From contig NZ_AUIY01000001.1 in assembly GCF_000423945.1 (NCBI RefSeq), positions 124,001 to 188,000 of the forward strand: a stretch of DNA of 64,000 bases, written 5' to 3'. The notes beneath the pieces were generated by a model. The model searched no databases. It saw only the letters and a list, made by a program, of their open reading frames with translations, and was not told where the DNA came from. The translations under genes and the position numbers were made by a program. Below are positions 1 to 10,916 of the stretch, one piece after another (the stretch's first letter is position 1; each line of letters opens with the position of its first letter). The stretch is from Butyrivibrio sp. XPD2002 (GTDB lineage Bacteria > Bacillota > Clostridia > Lachnospirales > Lachnospiraceae).

Positions 1-5
1 TGGAT

Positions 6-2552
6 TTGATCAAAGAAAAAAAGATTATGTTTCTGGATGGCGCCACAGGAACCAACCTTATGAAGGAGGGACTTCCTGCAGGTGCCTGTACCGAGGAGTG
101 GATCCTGGAGAACCCTGAAGTAATTAAGAAGCTTCAGAAGAGCTATGTGGATGCTGGTAGTGACATTATCTATGCGCCTACATTTACAGGTAACAGGATC
201 AAGCTTAAGAACTTCGGATTGGAAGACAGAATTGAAGAGATAAATACAAAGCTTGTGGAGCTTGGAAAAGAAAGTGCGGGATCAAAGGCTCTTGTAGCAG
301 GTGATATCACCATGACTGGAAGACAGCTAAAGCCCATGGGAGACCTGGACTTTGAGGAGCTGATCGAGGTATACAAGGAACAGATAAAGATCCTCGATAA
401 AGCAGGCTGCGATATCCTTGTTGTAGAAACCATGATGAGTCTTCAGGAGTGCAGAGCAGCACTCATCGCAGCTAAGGAAGTCTCTGATATAGCTGTTATT
501 GTAACCCTTACCTTTGAAGGTGATGGGAGAACACTGTTTGGAACAGATGCAAAGACTGCTGCCATAGTTATGGAATCTCTCGGAGCTGCTGCCGTTGGCG
601 CAAACTGTGGAACAGGTCCTGATAATATGGTAGATATTATCGCTGATATGGCCTCTGTAACCACGATTCCGATTATAGCTAAGCCCAATGCAGGACTTCC
701 TGTAGTTACTGAGGACGGCTCTACAGAGTACGATATGGACTGTGATACCTTCGTAACTGAGATGGAGAAGCTCTTAAATGCAGGCGCTTCAATTATCGGA
801 GGATGCTGCGGAACAACTCCTTCCTATATCAAAGGTATTCACGATAAGTATGCTGCAGCTTTTGATGCTGATAAGACACTTTCTAAGCCTGATGGCTCTA
901 CCTTCACAAGAAGACAGGACGGCGTGCGTTTCCTCACAAGTGAGAGAGAAACAGTTGACTTTAAGCTTGATGATCCCTTCATGATTGTTGGAGAGAGAAT
1001 AAACCCTACAGGTAAAAAGAAGCTTCAGGCTGAGCTTCGCGAGGGTAAGCTCGATATGGTCTGCGACTTTGTATCACAGCAGGAGGATGACGGAGCTGCA
1101 ATTCTTGATGTCAATGTGGGTATGAGCGGAATTGATGAGAAGCAGATGATGAGCGATGTTCTCGATGAGATCATTCCTCTGACTCCACTTCCTCTATGTA
1201 TAGATACCAGTGATGAGAGCACCATGGAGATGGCTCTTAGAAAGTACCCGGGCCGTGCTCTTATTAACTCCATCTCACTGGAAAAGGATAAGGCTGAGAG
1301 ATTTTTACCTCTTGCGAAAAAATACGGTGCTATGTTTATAGCACTTCCTGTTGGACCCAAGGGACTTCCCGGAAGCCTTGAGGAAAAGCATGAGTTTATC
1401 GATGCTCTTTGTGAGAAGGCTTATGCACATGGTCTCAGAAAAGAAGATATAGTCGTAGACGGACTTGTTGCTACAATCGGAGCTAACCCGAATGCAGCCC
1501 TGGAGACCCTTTCTACAATAAGCTACTGTAAGGAAAACGGACTTGCTACAATATGCGGTCTTTCCAATATATCCTTTGGACTTCCCCAGAGAGCTTTTAT
1601 TAACACAGCATTTCTGACCATGGCCATTGCCAACGGCCTTACCATGGCTATATGCAATCCCTCCCAGGAGCTTCTTGTTAACAGCGCATTTGCATCTGAC
1701 TTATTGAGACATAAGGAGGAGGCAGATCTTCGCTATATCGAGAGAATGGACAGATATGATGGCATGAATGTCCAGGTTGTGAGCGTTCCCAAGGGACAAA
1801 AGCTTGTGGCTGAAAATTCAGCAGCGGGCAGTGCTCTGGCAAATGCCGAAGGAAATAAAGAAAAAACAAAGGACGCTGCTCAGGGTAACAGTGAGCCTGT
1901 TGATGAAAAAACGGAGTTCTATAATAAGGTCAGAACCGATGTAATGAAGGGTTCAAAGCGTACCATTGAAAAGGATACCCTTGACGCCGTAGCTGCAGGC
2001 TGCGAGCCTAAGGTAATTTTGAATGAATACCTGATGCCTGCCATAAATGAGGTTGGTGATCTTTTTGATAAAGGAAAATACTTCCTTCCTCAGCTTATAG
2101 CAAGTGCTGAAGCCATGAAGCTCAGTATCGCCAGGCTGGAGCCCCTTCTTAACGAAGGAGACGAAGAGGGAGCAAAGGATAAGGACACCATTGTTATTGC
2201 CACTGTACACGGCGATATCCACGATATAGGTAAAAACCTTGTGGCTCTTATGCTTAAGAACCATGGCTTTAATGTAATTGACCTTGGTAAGGACGTACCA
2301 AGTGAGAAGATTGTAGACACAGCACTTTCTGAAAATGCAAAGATAATCTGTCTCTCTGCACTTATGACTACAACAATGCAGGAGATGAAGAATGTAGTTA
2401 AGCTTGCAAAAGAGAAAAGCTGCAATGCAAAAATTCTTATAGGCGGTGCGGTGGTAACCGAGGATTACGCATGGGAAATAGGTGCTGATGGCTATTCCTC
2501 CGATGCAGCTAACTGCGTTGTGGTGGTTAGAAAGATTATCGAAAATACATAA
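6..2552 (+). CDS. metH: Cobalamin-dependent methionine synthase, short form without reactivation domain
   Basis: Transfers a methyl group from methyltetrahydrofolate through cobalamin to homocysteine, making methionine in the cytoplasm. Residues 1-300 are the homocysteine-binding barrel with zinc ligands C201 (GANCGTG) and C267/C268 (GGCCG). About 330-590 is the pterin-binding barrel (GERINPTG), about 645-720 the helical cobalamin cap and 725-848 the B12-binding fold with the DxHxxG signature D737-H739-G742 in GDIHDIGKN. A charged, Ala/Glu/Lys-rich linker (about 600-640) joins barrel and cap. The protein ends after the B12 domain, so the AdoMet-dependent reactivation domain of E. coli MetH is absent, as in many clostridial homologues. 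The start is uncertain: a TTG at 6 is used here, but the frame is open to the window edge, and an upstream start or an internal ATG at 27 is possible. Family assignment is very secure. Confidence 0.93.
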   Translation: MIKEKKIMFLDGATGTNLMKEGLPAGACTEEWILENPEVIKKLQKSYVDAGSDIIYAPTFTGNRIKLKNFGLEDRIEEINTKLVELGKESAGSKALVAGDITMTGRQLKPMGDLDFEELIEVYKEQIKILDKAGCDILVVETMMSLQECRAALIAAKEVSDIAVIVTLTFEGDGRTLFGTDAKTAAIVMESLGAAAVGANCGTGPDNMVDIIADMASVTTIPIIAKPNAGLPVVTEDGSTEYDMDCDTFVTEMEKLLNAGASIIGGCCGTTPSYIKGIHDKYAAAFDADKTLSKPDGSTFTRRQDGVRFLTSERETVDFKLDDPFMIVGERINPTGKKKLQAELREGKLDMVCDFVSQQEDDGAAILDVNVGMSGIDEKQMMSDVLDEIIPLTPLPLCIDTSDESTMEMALRKYPGRALINSISLEKDKAERFLPLAKKYGAMFIALPVGPKGLPGSLEEKHEFIDALCEKAYAHGLRKEDIVVDGLVATIGANPNAALETLSTISYCKENGLATICGLSNISFGLPQRAFINTAFLTMAIANGLTMAICNPSQELLVNSAFASDLLRHKEEADLRYIERMDRYDGMNVQVVSVPKGQKLVAENSAAGSALANAEGNKEKTKDAAQGNSEPVDEKTEFYNKVRTDVMKGSKRTIEKDTLDAVAAGCEPKVILNEYLMPAINEVGDLFDKGKYFLPQLIASAEAMKLSIARLEPLLNEGDEEGAKDKDTIVIATVHGDIHDIGKNLVALMLKNHGFNVIDLGKDVPSEKIVDTALSENAKIICLSALMTTTMQEMKNVVKLAKEKSCNAKILIGGAVVTEDYAWEIGADGYSSDAANCVVVVRKIIENT

Positions 2553-2567
2553 CATTTTTGATATAAT
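2539..2567 (+). promoter_or_regulatory. Candidate ilvB promoter, extended -10
   Basis: A perfect TATAAT at 2562-2567 is preceded by TG at 2559-2560, giving an extended -10 (TGnTATAAT). A weak -35 (TCGAAA, 2539-2544) lies 17 bases upstream. It sits between the metH stop and ilvB, so ilvB can be transcribed independently with a leader of about 25 bases. Seen by pattern only. Confidence 0.5.
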
Positions 2568-2598
2568 ATTATAAAAGTTATTTATGGAGGCATACATT

Positions 2599-4233
2599 AT
2601 GAATGGTGCTCAGGCTATTGTGAAATGTTTGCAGACTGAAAATGTTGAAGTTGTTTATGGTTATTCAGGGGTGGCTATAGCTCCCTTTTATGATGCGCTC
2701 GGCGAATTGCCTATAAAACAGATACTTGTAAGAACCGAGCAGAACGCTGCTCATATGGCCAGCGGATATGCGAGAATCAGTGGAAAGGTTGGCGTCTGTG
2801 CCGTTACCAGTGGTCCCGGTGCTACTAACCTTATAACAGGTATTGCTACTGCTTATGCAGACAGCATTCCGCTTGTTTGTATTACCGGTCAGGTAAATAG
2901 TGAGCTTATAGGAAGTGATGTTTTCCAGGAGGCTGACATTACTGGTGCTGCTGAGTCCTTTGTTAAGTACAGCTACCTGATCCGTGATGTTAATGATATT
3001 CCAAGGATATTCAAGGAGGCTTTTCATATTGCAAGTACAGGACGTAAAGGCCCTGTACTCATTGATATCCCGATAGATGTTCAACAGCAGATGATCTCTA
3101 AATTCTCATATCCTGAAAAGGTAAATATGAGAACCTACAAGCCTACAATCGAGGGTAATGCTGTGCAGATAAAGAAGGTCGTTAAGGAAGTTGCTAAGGC
3201 AAAGAGACCTATTATCTGTGTTGGTGGTGGTGTTCATTTATCAGATGCTGTACACGAGATAAGAAAATTTGTTAAGGACAACTGCATCCCTGTTGTATCC
3301 ACAATGATGGGAATAGGTGTCATGGCCGCTGAGGATCCCTACTACTTTGGAATGGTCGGCAATAACGGACGTCCCTGTGCTAACAGAGCCCTCAATGAAT
3401 CAGACCTTCTTCTTATGGTAGGCGCAAGAGTTGCTGACAGAGCTGTGAACAGACCTGACCTTATTACAGAGAATAAGGTTCTTATCCATATTGATGTAGA
3501 TCCTGCTGAAATCGGTAAAAACGTAGGGCCTACGATTCCTCTTGTTGGTGATATTAAGCATATTTTCAAGAAGATAAATGATTTCGAGGATGAGGAAGAT
3601 CTTATCCACGAGAGAAAAGAATGGATAAATACTCTTAATAAATATAAGAGTGAGATGCTGGAAAAAAGACCTGTTATCGATACTGAAAAGTATGTGGATC
3701 CCAAGGACTTTATAGAAAGCTTATCAAGAGCACTTCCTAATGATGCAATCTACATCGCAGATGTAGGTCAGAATCAGATATGGTCCTGCAGATGGCATCT
3801 TGTCCGCGAGGGAAGATTCCTTACCTCCGGCGGAATGGGAACCATGGGCTACTCGATACCTGCTGCCTTTGGCGCAAAATACGCAGCTCCGAAGAAAAAG
3901 GTAGTTGCTGTAATGGGTGACGGAGCATTCCAGATGTCCATGATGGAACTCTCAACCCTGCGTCAGTACGGCATGAATGTATCACTTATCGTGTTCAATA
4001 ACGGATATCTTGGTATGGTTCGTGAGTATCAGCACTATGCATTAAATGACAGATATAACATGGTCGTACTTCATAACACTCCTAAGCTTGATAAGATAGC
4101 TGAAGCTTATGACATGAAGTATCTTCGCGCATCTTCCAAGGCGGAAGCGGATAAGCTTATTGAAGAGCTTATGAATACAGATGAGTGTGTGCTTTGTGAA
4201 GTGGTTGTAGACCCTATGGATTTGGCAAAGTAA
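2599..4233 (+). CDS. ilvB: Acetolactate synthase, large catalytic subunit
   Basis: ThDP-dependent enzyme that condenses two pyruvates, or pyruvate and 2-oxobutyrate, in the first common step of valine, leucine and isoleucine synthesis. The 544-residue protein has the three ThDP-fold domains. E47 in RTEQNAAHMASG is the cofactor-activating glutamate. The C-terminal ThDP-binding motif runs from GDG (440-442) to NN (467-468). The ATG at 2599 is preferred over an in-frame ATG at 2584, because the latter is itself part of the GGAGG ribosome binding site (2586-2590), which is correctly spaced for 2599. It is followed 13 bases later by its regulatory subunit gene, so the two probably form one operon. 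Close relatives in the ThDP family (glyoxylate carboligase and others) are less likely given the adjacent ilvN and ilvC. Confidence 0.94.
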   Translation: MNGAQAIVKCLQTENVEVVYGYSGVAIAPFYDALGELPIKQILVRTEQNAAHMASGYARISGKVGVCAVTSGPGATNLITGIATAYADSIPLVCITGQVNSELIGSDVFQEADITGAAESFVKYSYLIRDVNDIPRIFKEAFHIASTGRKGPVLIDIPIDVQQQMISKFSYPEKVNMRTYKPTIEGNAVQIKKVVKEVAKAKRPIICVGGGVHLSDAVHEIRKFVKDNCIPVVSTMMGIGVMAAEDPYYFGMVGNNGRPCANRALNESDLLLMVGARVADRAVNRPDLITENKVLIHIDVDPAEIGKNVGPTIPLVGDIKHIFKKINDFEDEEDLIHERKEWINTLNKYKSEMLEKRPVIDTEKYVDPKDFIESLSRALPNDAIYIADVGQNQIWSCRWHLVREGRFLTSGGMGTMGYSIPAAFGAKYAAPKKKVVAVMGDGAFQMSMMELSTLRQYGMNVSLIVFNNGYLGMVREYQHYALNDRYNMVVLHNTPKLDKIAEAYDMKYLRASSKAEADKLIEELMNTDECVLCEVVVDPMDLAK

Positions 4234-4246
4234 TGCAGGAGGAACT

Positions 4247-4735
4247 ATGAAAAGAATTTACTCAGTTCTTGTTGAAAACCATGCCGGCGTACTCTCTAAG
4301 GTGGCCGGACTGTTTTCCAGACGTAATTTTAATATTGATTCCCTGGTTGTTGGTGAGACCAACTCCAAGGACGTATCATGCATGACGATCGTATCAAGCG
4401 GCGATGAGCGCACGATCGAGCAGATTGAAAAGCAGCTCAACAAGAAGCTTGATGTCATAAAGGTTAAGACCTTTAAGGAGAGCATGAGTATCTGTCGTGA
4501 GCTCACCCTTATAAAGGTAAGGTATAACCGCGAAAACAGAAGAGATATCATGGAAAACTGTGACATCATGAAGGCTCAGATTGTTGATATGAGTAAAAAT
4601 ATGATGATCATTCAGATCTGTGATACCCCTGAAAGGGTAGAAGTTTTTATTGAAATGCTCAGAACTGTTTCCATTGTTGAAATGGCAAGAACAGGAACGG
4701 TTGCGCTTACGAAATGCAGTGAGGGAGAGAAGTAA
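4247..4735 (+). CDS. ilvN: Acetolactate synthase regulatory subunit, copy 1
   Basis: A 162-residue small subunit that binds and activates IlvB and gives feedback inhibition by valine. Residues 1-75 are an ACT domain beginning KRIYSVLVENHAGVLSKVAGLFSRRNFNIDS in outline; the rest is the C-terminal ACT-like half typical of IlvN/IlvH. A GGAGG-type site (AGGAGG at 4236-4241) precedes the ATG. It is immediately downstream of ilvB and is probably co-transcribed and co-assembled with it. A second, divergent paralogue follows at 4897, so the two may provide different regulatory properties to one catalytic subunit; this is inference. Confidence 0.92.
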   Translation: MKRIYSVLVENHAGVLSKVAGLFSRRNFNIDSLVVGETNSKDVSCMTIVSSGDERTIEQIEKQLNKKLDVIKVKTFKESMSICRELTLIKVRYNRENRRDIMENCDIMKAQIVDMSKNMMIIQICDTPERVEVFIEMLRTVSIVEMARTGTVALTKCSEGEK

Positions 4736-4825
4736 GACTTTCACATTAAAAAACATCAAGTAAGTATTTGGTAAAATATATCAATAATTTACCCCTTTAA
4801 AGTTTTAAATTTATAAAGTATTTCG

Positions 4826-4854
4826 TTGACTTTGCGCATAAAAGCGCATATAAT
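4826..4854 (+). promoter_or_regulatory. Strong sigma-A promoter with a palindrome in its spacer
   Basis: TTGACT (4826-4831) and TATAAT (4849-4854) are separated by exactly 17 bases. The spacer contains the inverted repeat TGCGC (4833-4837) / GCGCA (4844-4848), which abuts the -10 box. This would drive the second ilvN and ilvC. A dyad in this place is a typical operator position, but the regulator is not known. Confidence 0.75.
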
Positions 4855-4896
4855 CCATATTTAACAGTAACTTTTAAGTTATTATATGGGAGGAGC

Positions 4897-5412
4897 ATGA
4901 AGAGAAAAGTTTTTCAGCTGCTTGTAGATAATACATCCGGTGTTCTCACCAGAATCTCAGGTCTTTTCGCAAGACGAGGCTACAATATCGAGAGTATCAC
5001 TGCCGGAACTACAGCAGATCCTAATTATACCAGAATTACAATTGTTACATCGGGCGATGATGTGATCCTTGATCAGATTGAGAAGCAGCTCAGTAAGCTG
5101 ATAGACGTCAGGGACATTCATGAGCTTGAGCCCGAGGAGAGTGTTTACAGAGAGCTTGCTCTTGTAAAGGTTCGTGCAGGTGAGAAGGAGAGAGACAGCC
5201 TTATCACTATAGCTAATATTTTCAGAGCAAATATCATCGATGTTACACCGGAGTCTCTCATCATCGAGATCACTGGTAATCAGTCAAAGGTGGATGCACT
5301 TTTGAAGATGCTTGAGGGCAAGGAGATTCTTGAGCTTGCAAGAACAGGTATTGCAGGTCTTGGAAGAGGTACCGATAAGGTAATCTCTATCGAGGAGCTT
5401 GAGAATATGTAA
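4897..5412 (+). CDS. ilvN: Acetolactate synthase regulatory subunit, copy 2
   Basis: A 171-residue ACT-domain small subunit paralogous to the gene at 4247. The N-terminal ACT domain has the usual LVDNTSGVLTRISGLFARRG core, and the second half carries the IlvN C-terminal fold. GGGAGG (4888-4893) lies just ahead of the ATG. It has its own strong promoter about 45 bases upstream and is followed by ilvC, so it belongs to a separate ilvN-ilvC transcription unit. There is no second large subunit next to it; it probably also acts on the IlvB encoded at 2599. Whether it binds valine, leucine or another effector cannot be read from the sequence. Confidence 0.92.
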   Translation: MKRKVFQLLVDNTSGVLTRISGLFARRGYNIESITAGTTADPNYTRITIVTSGDDVILDQIEKQLSKLIDVRDIHELEPEESVYRELALVKVRAGEKERDSLITIANIFRANIIDVTPESLIIEITGNQSKVDALLKMLEGKEILELARTGIAGLGRGTDKVISIEELENM

Positions 5413-5433
5413 TGCAGCAATGACTGCAGCTGA

Positions 5434-6534
<1,101 letters not shown>

Positions 6535-6566
6535 TTACGATGAACTTATTATAATTAGGAAAAGGG

Positions 6567-6594
6567 GAGCTGCCGCTTAGCGGCAGCTCATTTT
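6567..6594 (+). terminator. Hairpin terminator after ilvC
   Basis: A perfect 10-base stem (6567-6576 with 6580-6589, core GCTGCCGC/GCGGCAGC) with a 3-base loop is followed by ATTTT. The T-tract is short, so some read-through into the next gene is likely. Confidence 0.7.
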
Positions 6595-6601
6595 GGGGAT
6601 T

Positions 6602-9052
6602 ATGGAATATTACAGTAAGAAGCCTGTGAGAAGCAGAGTGCTTTCTCTTCTGGTTCTTTCCTTTACTATGTATATGGTAGCGGTTTTGCCTTTATTTATA
6701 GCCAGAGGCATGCCGTTTTTCTATTATGGGGATTACAATGTTCAACAGATTCCTTTCTATACTGTTGCTCACAGAGCCATAAGAAGTGGGAACCTTTTAT
6801 ATCTATGGAACATGGATTTTGGAGGCTCACTCATAGGAAGCTTTTCATTTTATCTTCTGGGAAGTCCGTTTTTCTGGCTGACTGTTCCATTTTCTGAGGA
6901 AGCAATTCCGTATATGATGCCATTTTTGATGGCACTTAAATACGGTGTGTGCTCAATGACTGCATACGTTTATATCCGAAGAAAAGTAGTGCGCGATGAT
7001 TCTGCAATGATCGGTGCACTTCTGTATGCATTTTCAGGCTTCAACGCCTGCAATATTGTATTTAACCATTTTACGGATGCAGTTGCCTTTTTCCCTTTGT
7101 ATTTATTGTCCTTTGAGCTGCTGATGGAGGTTGATCATCACAAGGACCACTGGTTCTTTATTCCGGGCGGAAGGAAGTTTGTATTCTTTACGCTGATGAC
7201 AACCCTTATGGCGGTTATAAATTACTATTTCTTCTTTGGAGAAGTGGTATTTCTGATCATCTACTTTGTTGTATGCTACGTTCCGGGAAACAGGACGAGG
7301 CAGATACTCAGGATGTTTATGCGCTCCTTAGCGGGAGGAACCCTGGGCGTTCTTATCGGAGGCTTCTACATCCTTCAGGCTATTCTCGGAGTATCGGGTA
7401 ACAGCAGGATTTCTAAGGTTATCCTTGGCTATGACACCGTGTCCTATAAGAGCATGAATATGCTCTGGGATATCATAAAGAGCATGGTCATGATACCGGA
7501 TATAATCGGTAAGGGTACGGTATTTTATACGGATACTGTGAAAAACGCATCACTTGCGGTTTTCCTTCCACTGTTTGGGTTATCCGGAGTCATAGCGTAT
7601 TGCTTAATGCATAAGACAAAGAAGAATGCTTATAAGAGACTGATCAATATATGCCTTATCATGGCATTTGTTCCTTTTCTTAATTCCGCGTTTTCTTTAT
7701 TTAATGAAAGCTATTATGCGAGATGGTTTTATATGCCGATTCTCATAATGTCCATGATGACAGCAAGCGTAGTGGAACGAGGCGGATCTAAGGAATTAAA
7801 AAAGGGAGTCCTTATAACCTGCGGATTGTTCTTGCTGATAATTCTCATATCAGTGCTTCCTTCCTATAACGACCAGGATGAGGTTATTACCATGAAGCTT
7901 ATCCTTAATGAGCATATCTATTGGAGGGATGTCATTGGAACAGCAATCATGATGGTGATGCTGATTGCTTCTGTGTTTGCAGTTCCGAAGTGTATTAGAC
8001 AAATAAAGGTGCCCTTTAAAGGTAAGGTATTAGCAACCTTAAAAAAGCCAGTCATGAGAACGGATATCCTGTTTATCATGACTGCTATAGCATCAATAAT
8101 ATCTCTTCACATTGTGCTTCTAAACGGAAGCGGTCTTATCAATGATTTTGGTAAGGAACAGTGGGAGAAGCAGATGCTGCAGTCAGCGCCTGTTCTTAAT
8201 GATGATACTGAGTTTTACAGAACAGAGACAGACAGGACTGCTACCAACTACGATATGTACTGGGGATATGGATCTCTCCACAGCTTTATAAGTACCATCC
8301 CTTCAGAGTCCTTCGATTTTTTATATGGTGCAGATGATGTTGAGAGGACGGTGGAGACCAATATTCCTGCGGATCGAATCGGTTTAAGAGCGATACTTTC
8401 AAATAAATATTATTTTGAAAACTCGCTTATAAACGATGAGGGCTTTTTTGAAAGTGGGGATGGAATAGAAGGGTTCTTTAAGATTGATACGCAAAACGGA
8501 ATAGATATTTTTCTTAATATGAATTATATTCCCATGGGCTTTACCTATGATTACTTCATAAGAGAGTCTGACTGGGAGAAAATTGATACTGAAATAAAGG
8601 ACCGCCTGCTCACTGTGGCCCTGGTTTTATCCGATGAGGATGCTGATAAGTACAGCGATATTATAAGTGAGCTTCCGGCTGCATATTATGCGGATGAGCT
8701 TCCTGTAGATGTTTTTCAAAACAACTGCATGGACCGCGCAGACACAGCCTGCCAGAAATTTGAGACAGATACAAAGGGCTTTTATGCCATGACAAGTAAT
8801 CTCTTGGAAGATAAGCTGATGTTTTTCTCTGTTCCGAACATGAAGGACTTTAGCCTTACCGTTGATGGTAAAAAGGCTGAAATAATAAATGCAGATTACG
8901 GAATGATGGCTGTAAAAATTCCCGCAGGAGTTCATGAGATAAGGACTGATTTCAGGCCCAGTGGTTTTTATCAGGGACTTGTCATGAGCATAGCCGGAAT
9001 TGTGATTTTTAGCGCTTATTTACTGGTTCTTCGTTTTTACAAAAAGCGCTAA
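6602..9052 (+). CDS. YfhO-family multispanning membrane glycosyltransferase (GT-C type)
   Basis: An 816-residue membrane protein of the YfhO family. The N-terminal half has about 12 predicted membrane segments, and the first extracytoplasmic loop carries the YGDYNVQQIPFY-type acidic motif that is characteristic of the family. After further segments, residues of about 500-790 form a soluble outer domain, and a final helix (about 790-810) ends in FYKKR. In Bacillus and Listeria, YfhO proteins take a sugar from an undecaprenyl-phosphate carrier made by a CsbB/GtrB enzyme and add it to lipoteichoic acid or a related polymer outside the membrane. A GtrB-like enzyme is encoded at 10906, on the far side of leuCD. 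The acceptor here is unknown. ATG at 6602 is preferred over an upstream TTG (6593) that falls in the terminator tail; the ribosome binding site is weak. Confidence 0.8.
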   Translation: MEYYSKKPVRSRVLSLLVLSFTMYMVAVLPLFIARGMPFFYYGDYNVQQIPFYTVAHRAIRSGNLLYLWNMDFGGSLIGSFSFYLLGSPFFWLTVPFSEEAIPYMMPFLMALKYGVCSMTAYVYIRRKVVRDDSAMIGALLYAFSGFNACNIVFNHFTDAVAFFPLYLLSFELLMEVDHHKDHWFFIPGGRKFVFFTLMTTLMAVINYYFFFGEVVFLIIYFVVCYVPGNRTRQILRMFMRSLAGGTLGVLIGGFYILQAILGVSGNSRISKVILGYDTVSYKSMNMLWDIIKSMVMIPDIIGKGTVFYTDTVKNASLAVFLPLFGLSGVIAYCLMHKTKKNAYKRLINICLIMAFVPFLNSAFSLFNESYYARWFYMPILIMSMMTASVVERGGSKELKKGVLITCGLFLLIILISVLPSYNDQDEVITMKLILNEHIYWRDVIGTAIMMVMLIASVFAVPKCIRQIKVPFKGKVLATLKKPVMRTDILFIMTAIASIISLHIVLLNGSGLINDFGKEQWEKQMLQSAPVLNDDTEFYRTETDRTATNYDMYWGYGSLHSFISTIPSESFDFLYGADDVERTVETNIPADRIGLRAILSNKYYFENSLINDEGFFESGDGIEGFFKIDTQNGIDIFLNMNYIPMGFTYDYFIRESDWEKIDTEIKDRLLTVALVLSDEDADKYSDIISELPAAYYADELPVDVFQNNCMDRADTACQKFETDTKGFYAMTSNLLEDKLMFFSVPNMKDFSLTVDGKKAEIINADYGMMAVKIPAGVHEIRTDFRPSGFYQGLVMSIAGIVIFSAYLLVLRFYKKR

Positions 9053-9131
9053 ATATGGTATGTTTATTCAGTGAATATACAAAAGATGTAATGGTGTGAA
9101 TGTTTATAAGAAAGGTGAGGAGTGATTGTAA

Positions 9132-10397
9132 ATGGCAGGTATGACAATGAGCCAGAAAATTCTGGCGGCACATGCAGGACTTTCAGAGGTTAAGGCCGGA
9201 CAGCTTATCGAGGCTGATCTTGATCTCGTACTTGGTAATGATATTACAAGTCCTGTTGCCATAAAAGAAATGGAAAAGTTTAATTCCAAGGGCGTTTTCA
9301 ACAAGGATAAGATCGCACTTGTTCCGGATCATTTTGTTCCCAACAAGGATATTAAATCAGCTGAAAACTGCAAATGCGTTCGCGAATTTGCAAAGAGAAA
9401 TTCCATTACCAACTACTTTGAGGTTGGTCAGATGGGAATAGAGCATGCTCTTTTACCTGAAAAAGGTCTTACAGTTCCCGGAGACCTTATAATCGGAGCT
9501 GATTCACACACATGTACTTACGGTGCTCTCGGTGCCTTCAGTACCGGTGTTGGTTCTACAGATATGGCTGCAGGTATGGCTACAGGTAAGGCGTGGTTCA
9601 AGGTTCCTTCAGCTATAAAGTTTAATCTTACAGGTAAGCTTAACGAATACGTAAGCGGTAAGGATGTAATTCTTCATATTATCGGTATGATTGGCGTTGA
9701 CGGCGCTCTCTATAAATCCATGGAATTTACAGGCGAAGGCGTTAAGGAGCTTTCCATGGATGACAGATTTACAATTGCCAACATGGCTATCGAGGCAGGT
9801 GGAAAGAACGGTATTTTCCCTGTTGATGAGAAGTCAATCGAGTATCTTAAGGAGCATGCACCGGGTAAGGAATACAAGGTGTTTGAAGCAGATCCCGATG
9901 CTGAGTATGATGAGGAGTACACTATTGACCTTTCTACACTTAAGTCAACAGTTGCTTTCCCGCATCTTCCCGAGAACACTCATACCTTTGATGATATCGA
10001 TGACATTAAGATTGACCAGGTAGTTATCGGTTCCTGCACAAATGGTAGAATCGATGATATAAGAATGGCTGCCAGAATCCTTAAAGGCCGCAAAGTTGCA
10101 GAGGGAATGAGATGCATCATTATCCCTGCTACACAGGCAATCTACATGCAGGCTATGGACGAGGGACTTCTTAAGATCTTTATTGAAGCAGGCGCTGTTG
10201 TTTCTACTCCTACCTGTGGTCCCTGCCTTGGCGGATATATGGGAATTCTTGCATCAGGAGAGAGATGCGTTTCAACAACTAACAGAAACTTTGTAGGCAG
10301 AATGGGAGCTACTGACTCTGAGATTTATCTTGCTTCTCCGGCTGTTGCTGCAGCAAGTGCGATAACAGGTAAGCTTTCACAGCCTTCTGAATTATAA
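9132..10397 (+). CDS. leuC: 3-isopropylmalate dehydratase, large subunit
   Basis: Aconitase-family [4Fe-4S] enzyme that isomerises 2- to 3-isopropylmalate in leucine synthesis, together with LeuD. Cluster ligands are visible at C302 (GSCTNGR), C362 and C365 (TCGPC). [19 protein letters not shown] is the substrate-binding region. At 421 residues it matches the shorter archaeal/clostridial type of LeuC that pairs with a small LeuD, rather than the 465-residue E. coli form. A GGTGAGG site precedes the ATG. leuD follows after 30 bases. leuA and leuB are not present next to it. Confidence 0.95.
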   Translation: MAGMTMSQKILAAHAGLSEVKAGQLIEADLDLVLGNDITSPVAIKEMEKFNSKGVFNKDKIALVPDHFVPNKDIKSAENCKCVREFAKRNSITNYFEVGQMGIEHALLPEKGLTVPGDLIIGADSHTCTYGALGAFSTGVGSTDMAAGMATGKAWFKVPSAIKFNLTGKLNEYVSGKDVILHIIGMIGVDGALYKSMEFTGEGVKELSMDDRFTIANMAIEAGGKNGIFPVDEKSIEYLKEHAPGKEYKVFEADPDAEYDEEYTIDLSTLKSTVAFPHLPENTHTFDDIDDIKIDQVVIGSCTNGRIDDIRMAARILKGRKVAEGMRCIIIPATQAIYMQAMDEGLLKIFIEAGAVVSTPTCGPCLGGYMGILASGERCVSTTNRNFVGRMGATDSEIYLASPAVAAASAITGKLSQPSEL

Positions 10398-10427
10398 AAG
10401 GCTTTATATGAAAGAAAGGATAAGCGT

Positions 10428-10916
10428 ATGAAAGAAGCAAGAGGAAATGTTTTTAAATTCGGTGACAACGTAGATACAGACGTTATCATTCCTGCAAGAT
10501 ATTTGAATACAGCTGACCCTTCAGAGCTGGCTGCTCACTGCATGGAGGATATCGATAAGACCTTCATTCAGAAGGTACAAAAGGGTGATATCATTGTTGC
10601 CAATAAGAATTTTGGCTGTGGCTCATCAAGAGAGCATGCACCTATTGCCATTAAGGCTGCAGGTGTTTCCTGCGTAATAGCAGAAACCTTTGCCAGAATT
10701 TTCTATAGAAACAGCATAAACATTGGTCTTCCCATTGTTGAGTGTGAGGAAGCCGCAAAGGAAATAAACCCCGGCGATGTGGTCAGTATCAATTTTGATA
10801 CAGGTGTTATCACTGATGAGACTACAGGTAAATCCTATCAGGGACAGGCATTCCCTCCTTTTATGCAGAAAATAATAGACAGTGAAGGACTGGTAAATTA
10901 TATCAATGCAAAGTGA
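10428..10916 (+). CDS. leuD: 3-isopropylmalate dehydratase, small subunit
   Basis: A 162-residue swivelling domain partner of LeuC. It has the family signatures [16 protein letters not shown] near the N-terminus and [19 protein letters not shown], the flexible substrate-recognition loop. An AAAGGA site precedes the ATG. The last 11 bases overlap the start of the next glycosyltransferase gene, so the two are likely translationally coupled even though the functions are unrelated. Confidence 0.95.
   Translation: MKEARGNVFKFGDNVDTDVIIPARYLNTADPSELAAHCMEDIDKTFIQKVQKGDIIVANKNFGCGSSREHAPIAIKAAGVSCVIAETFARIFYRNSINIGLPIVECEEAAKEINPGDVVSINFDTGVITDETTGKSYQGQAFPPFMQKIIDSEGLVNYINAK

Noticed and set aside
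1953..2597. A 214-codon open frame on the minus strand within metH
   Set aside because: It lies fully inside the metH coding region, has no ribosome binding site and its translation has no recognisable domain. It is a shadow frame.
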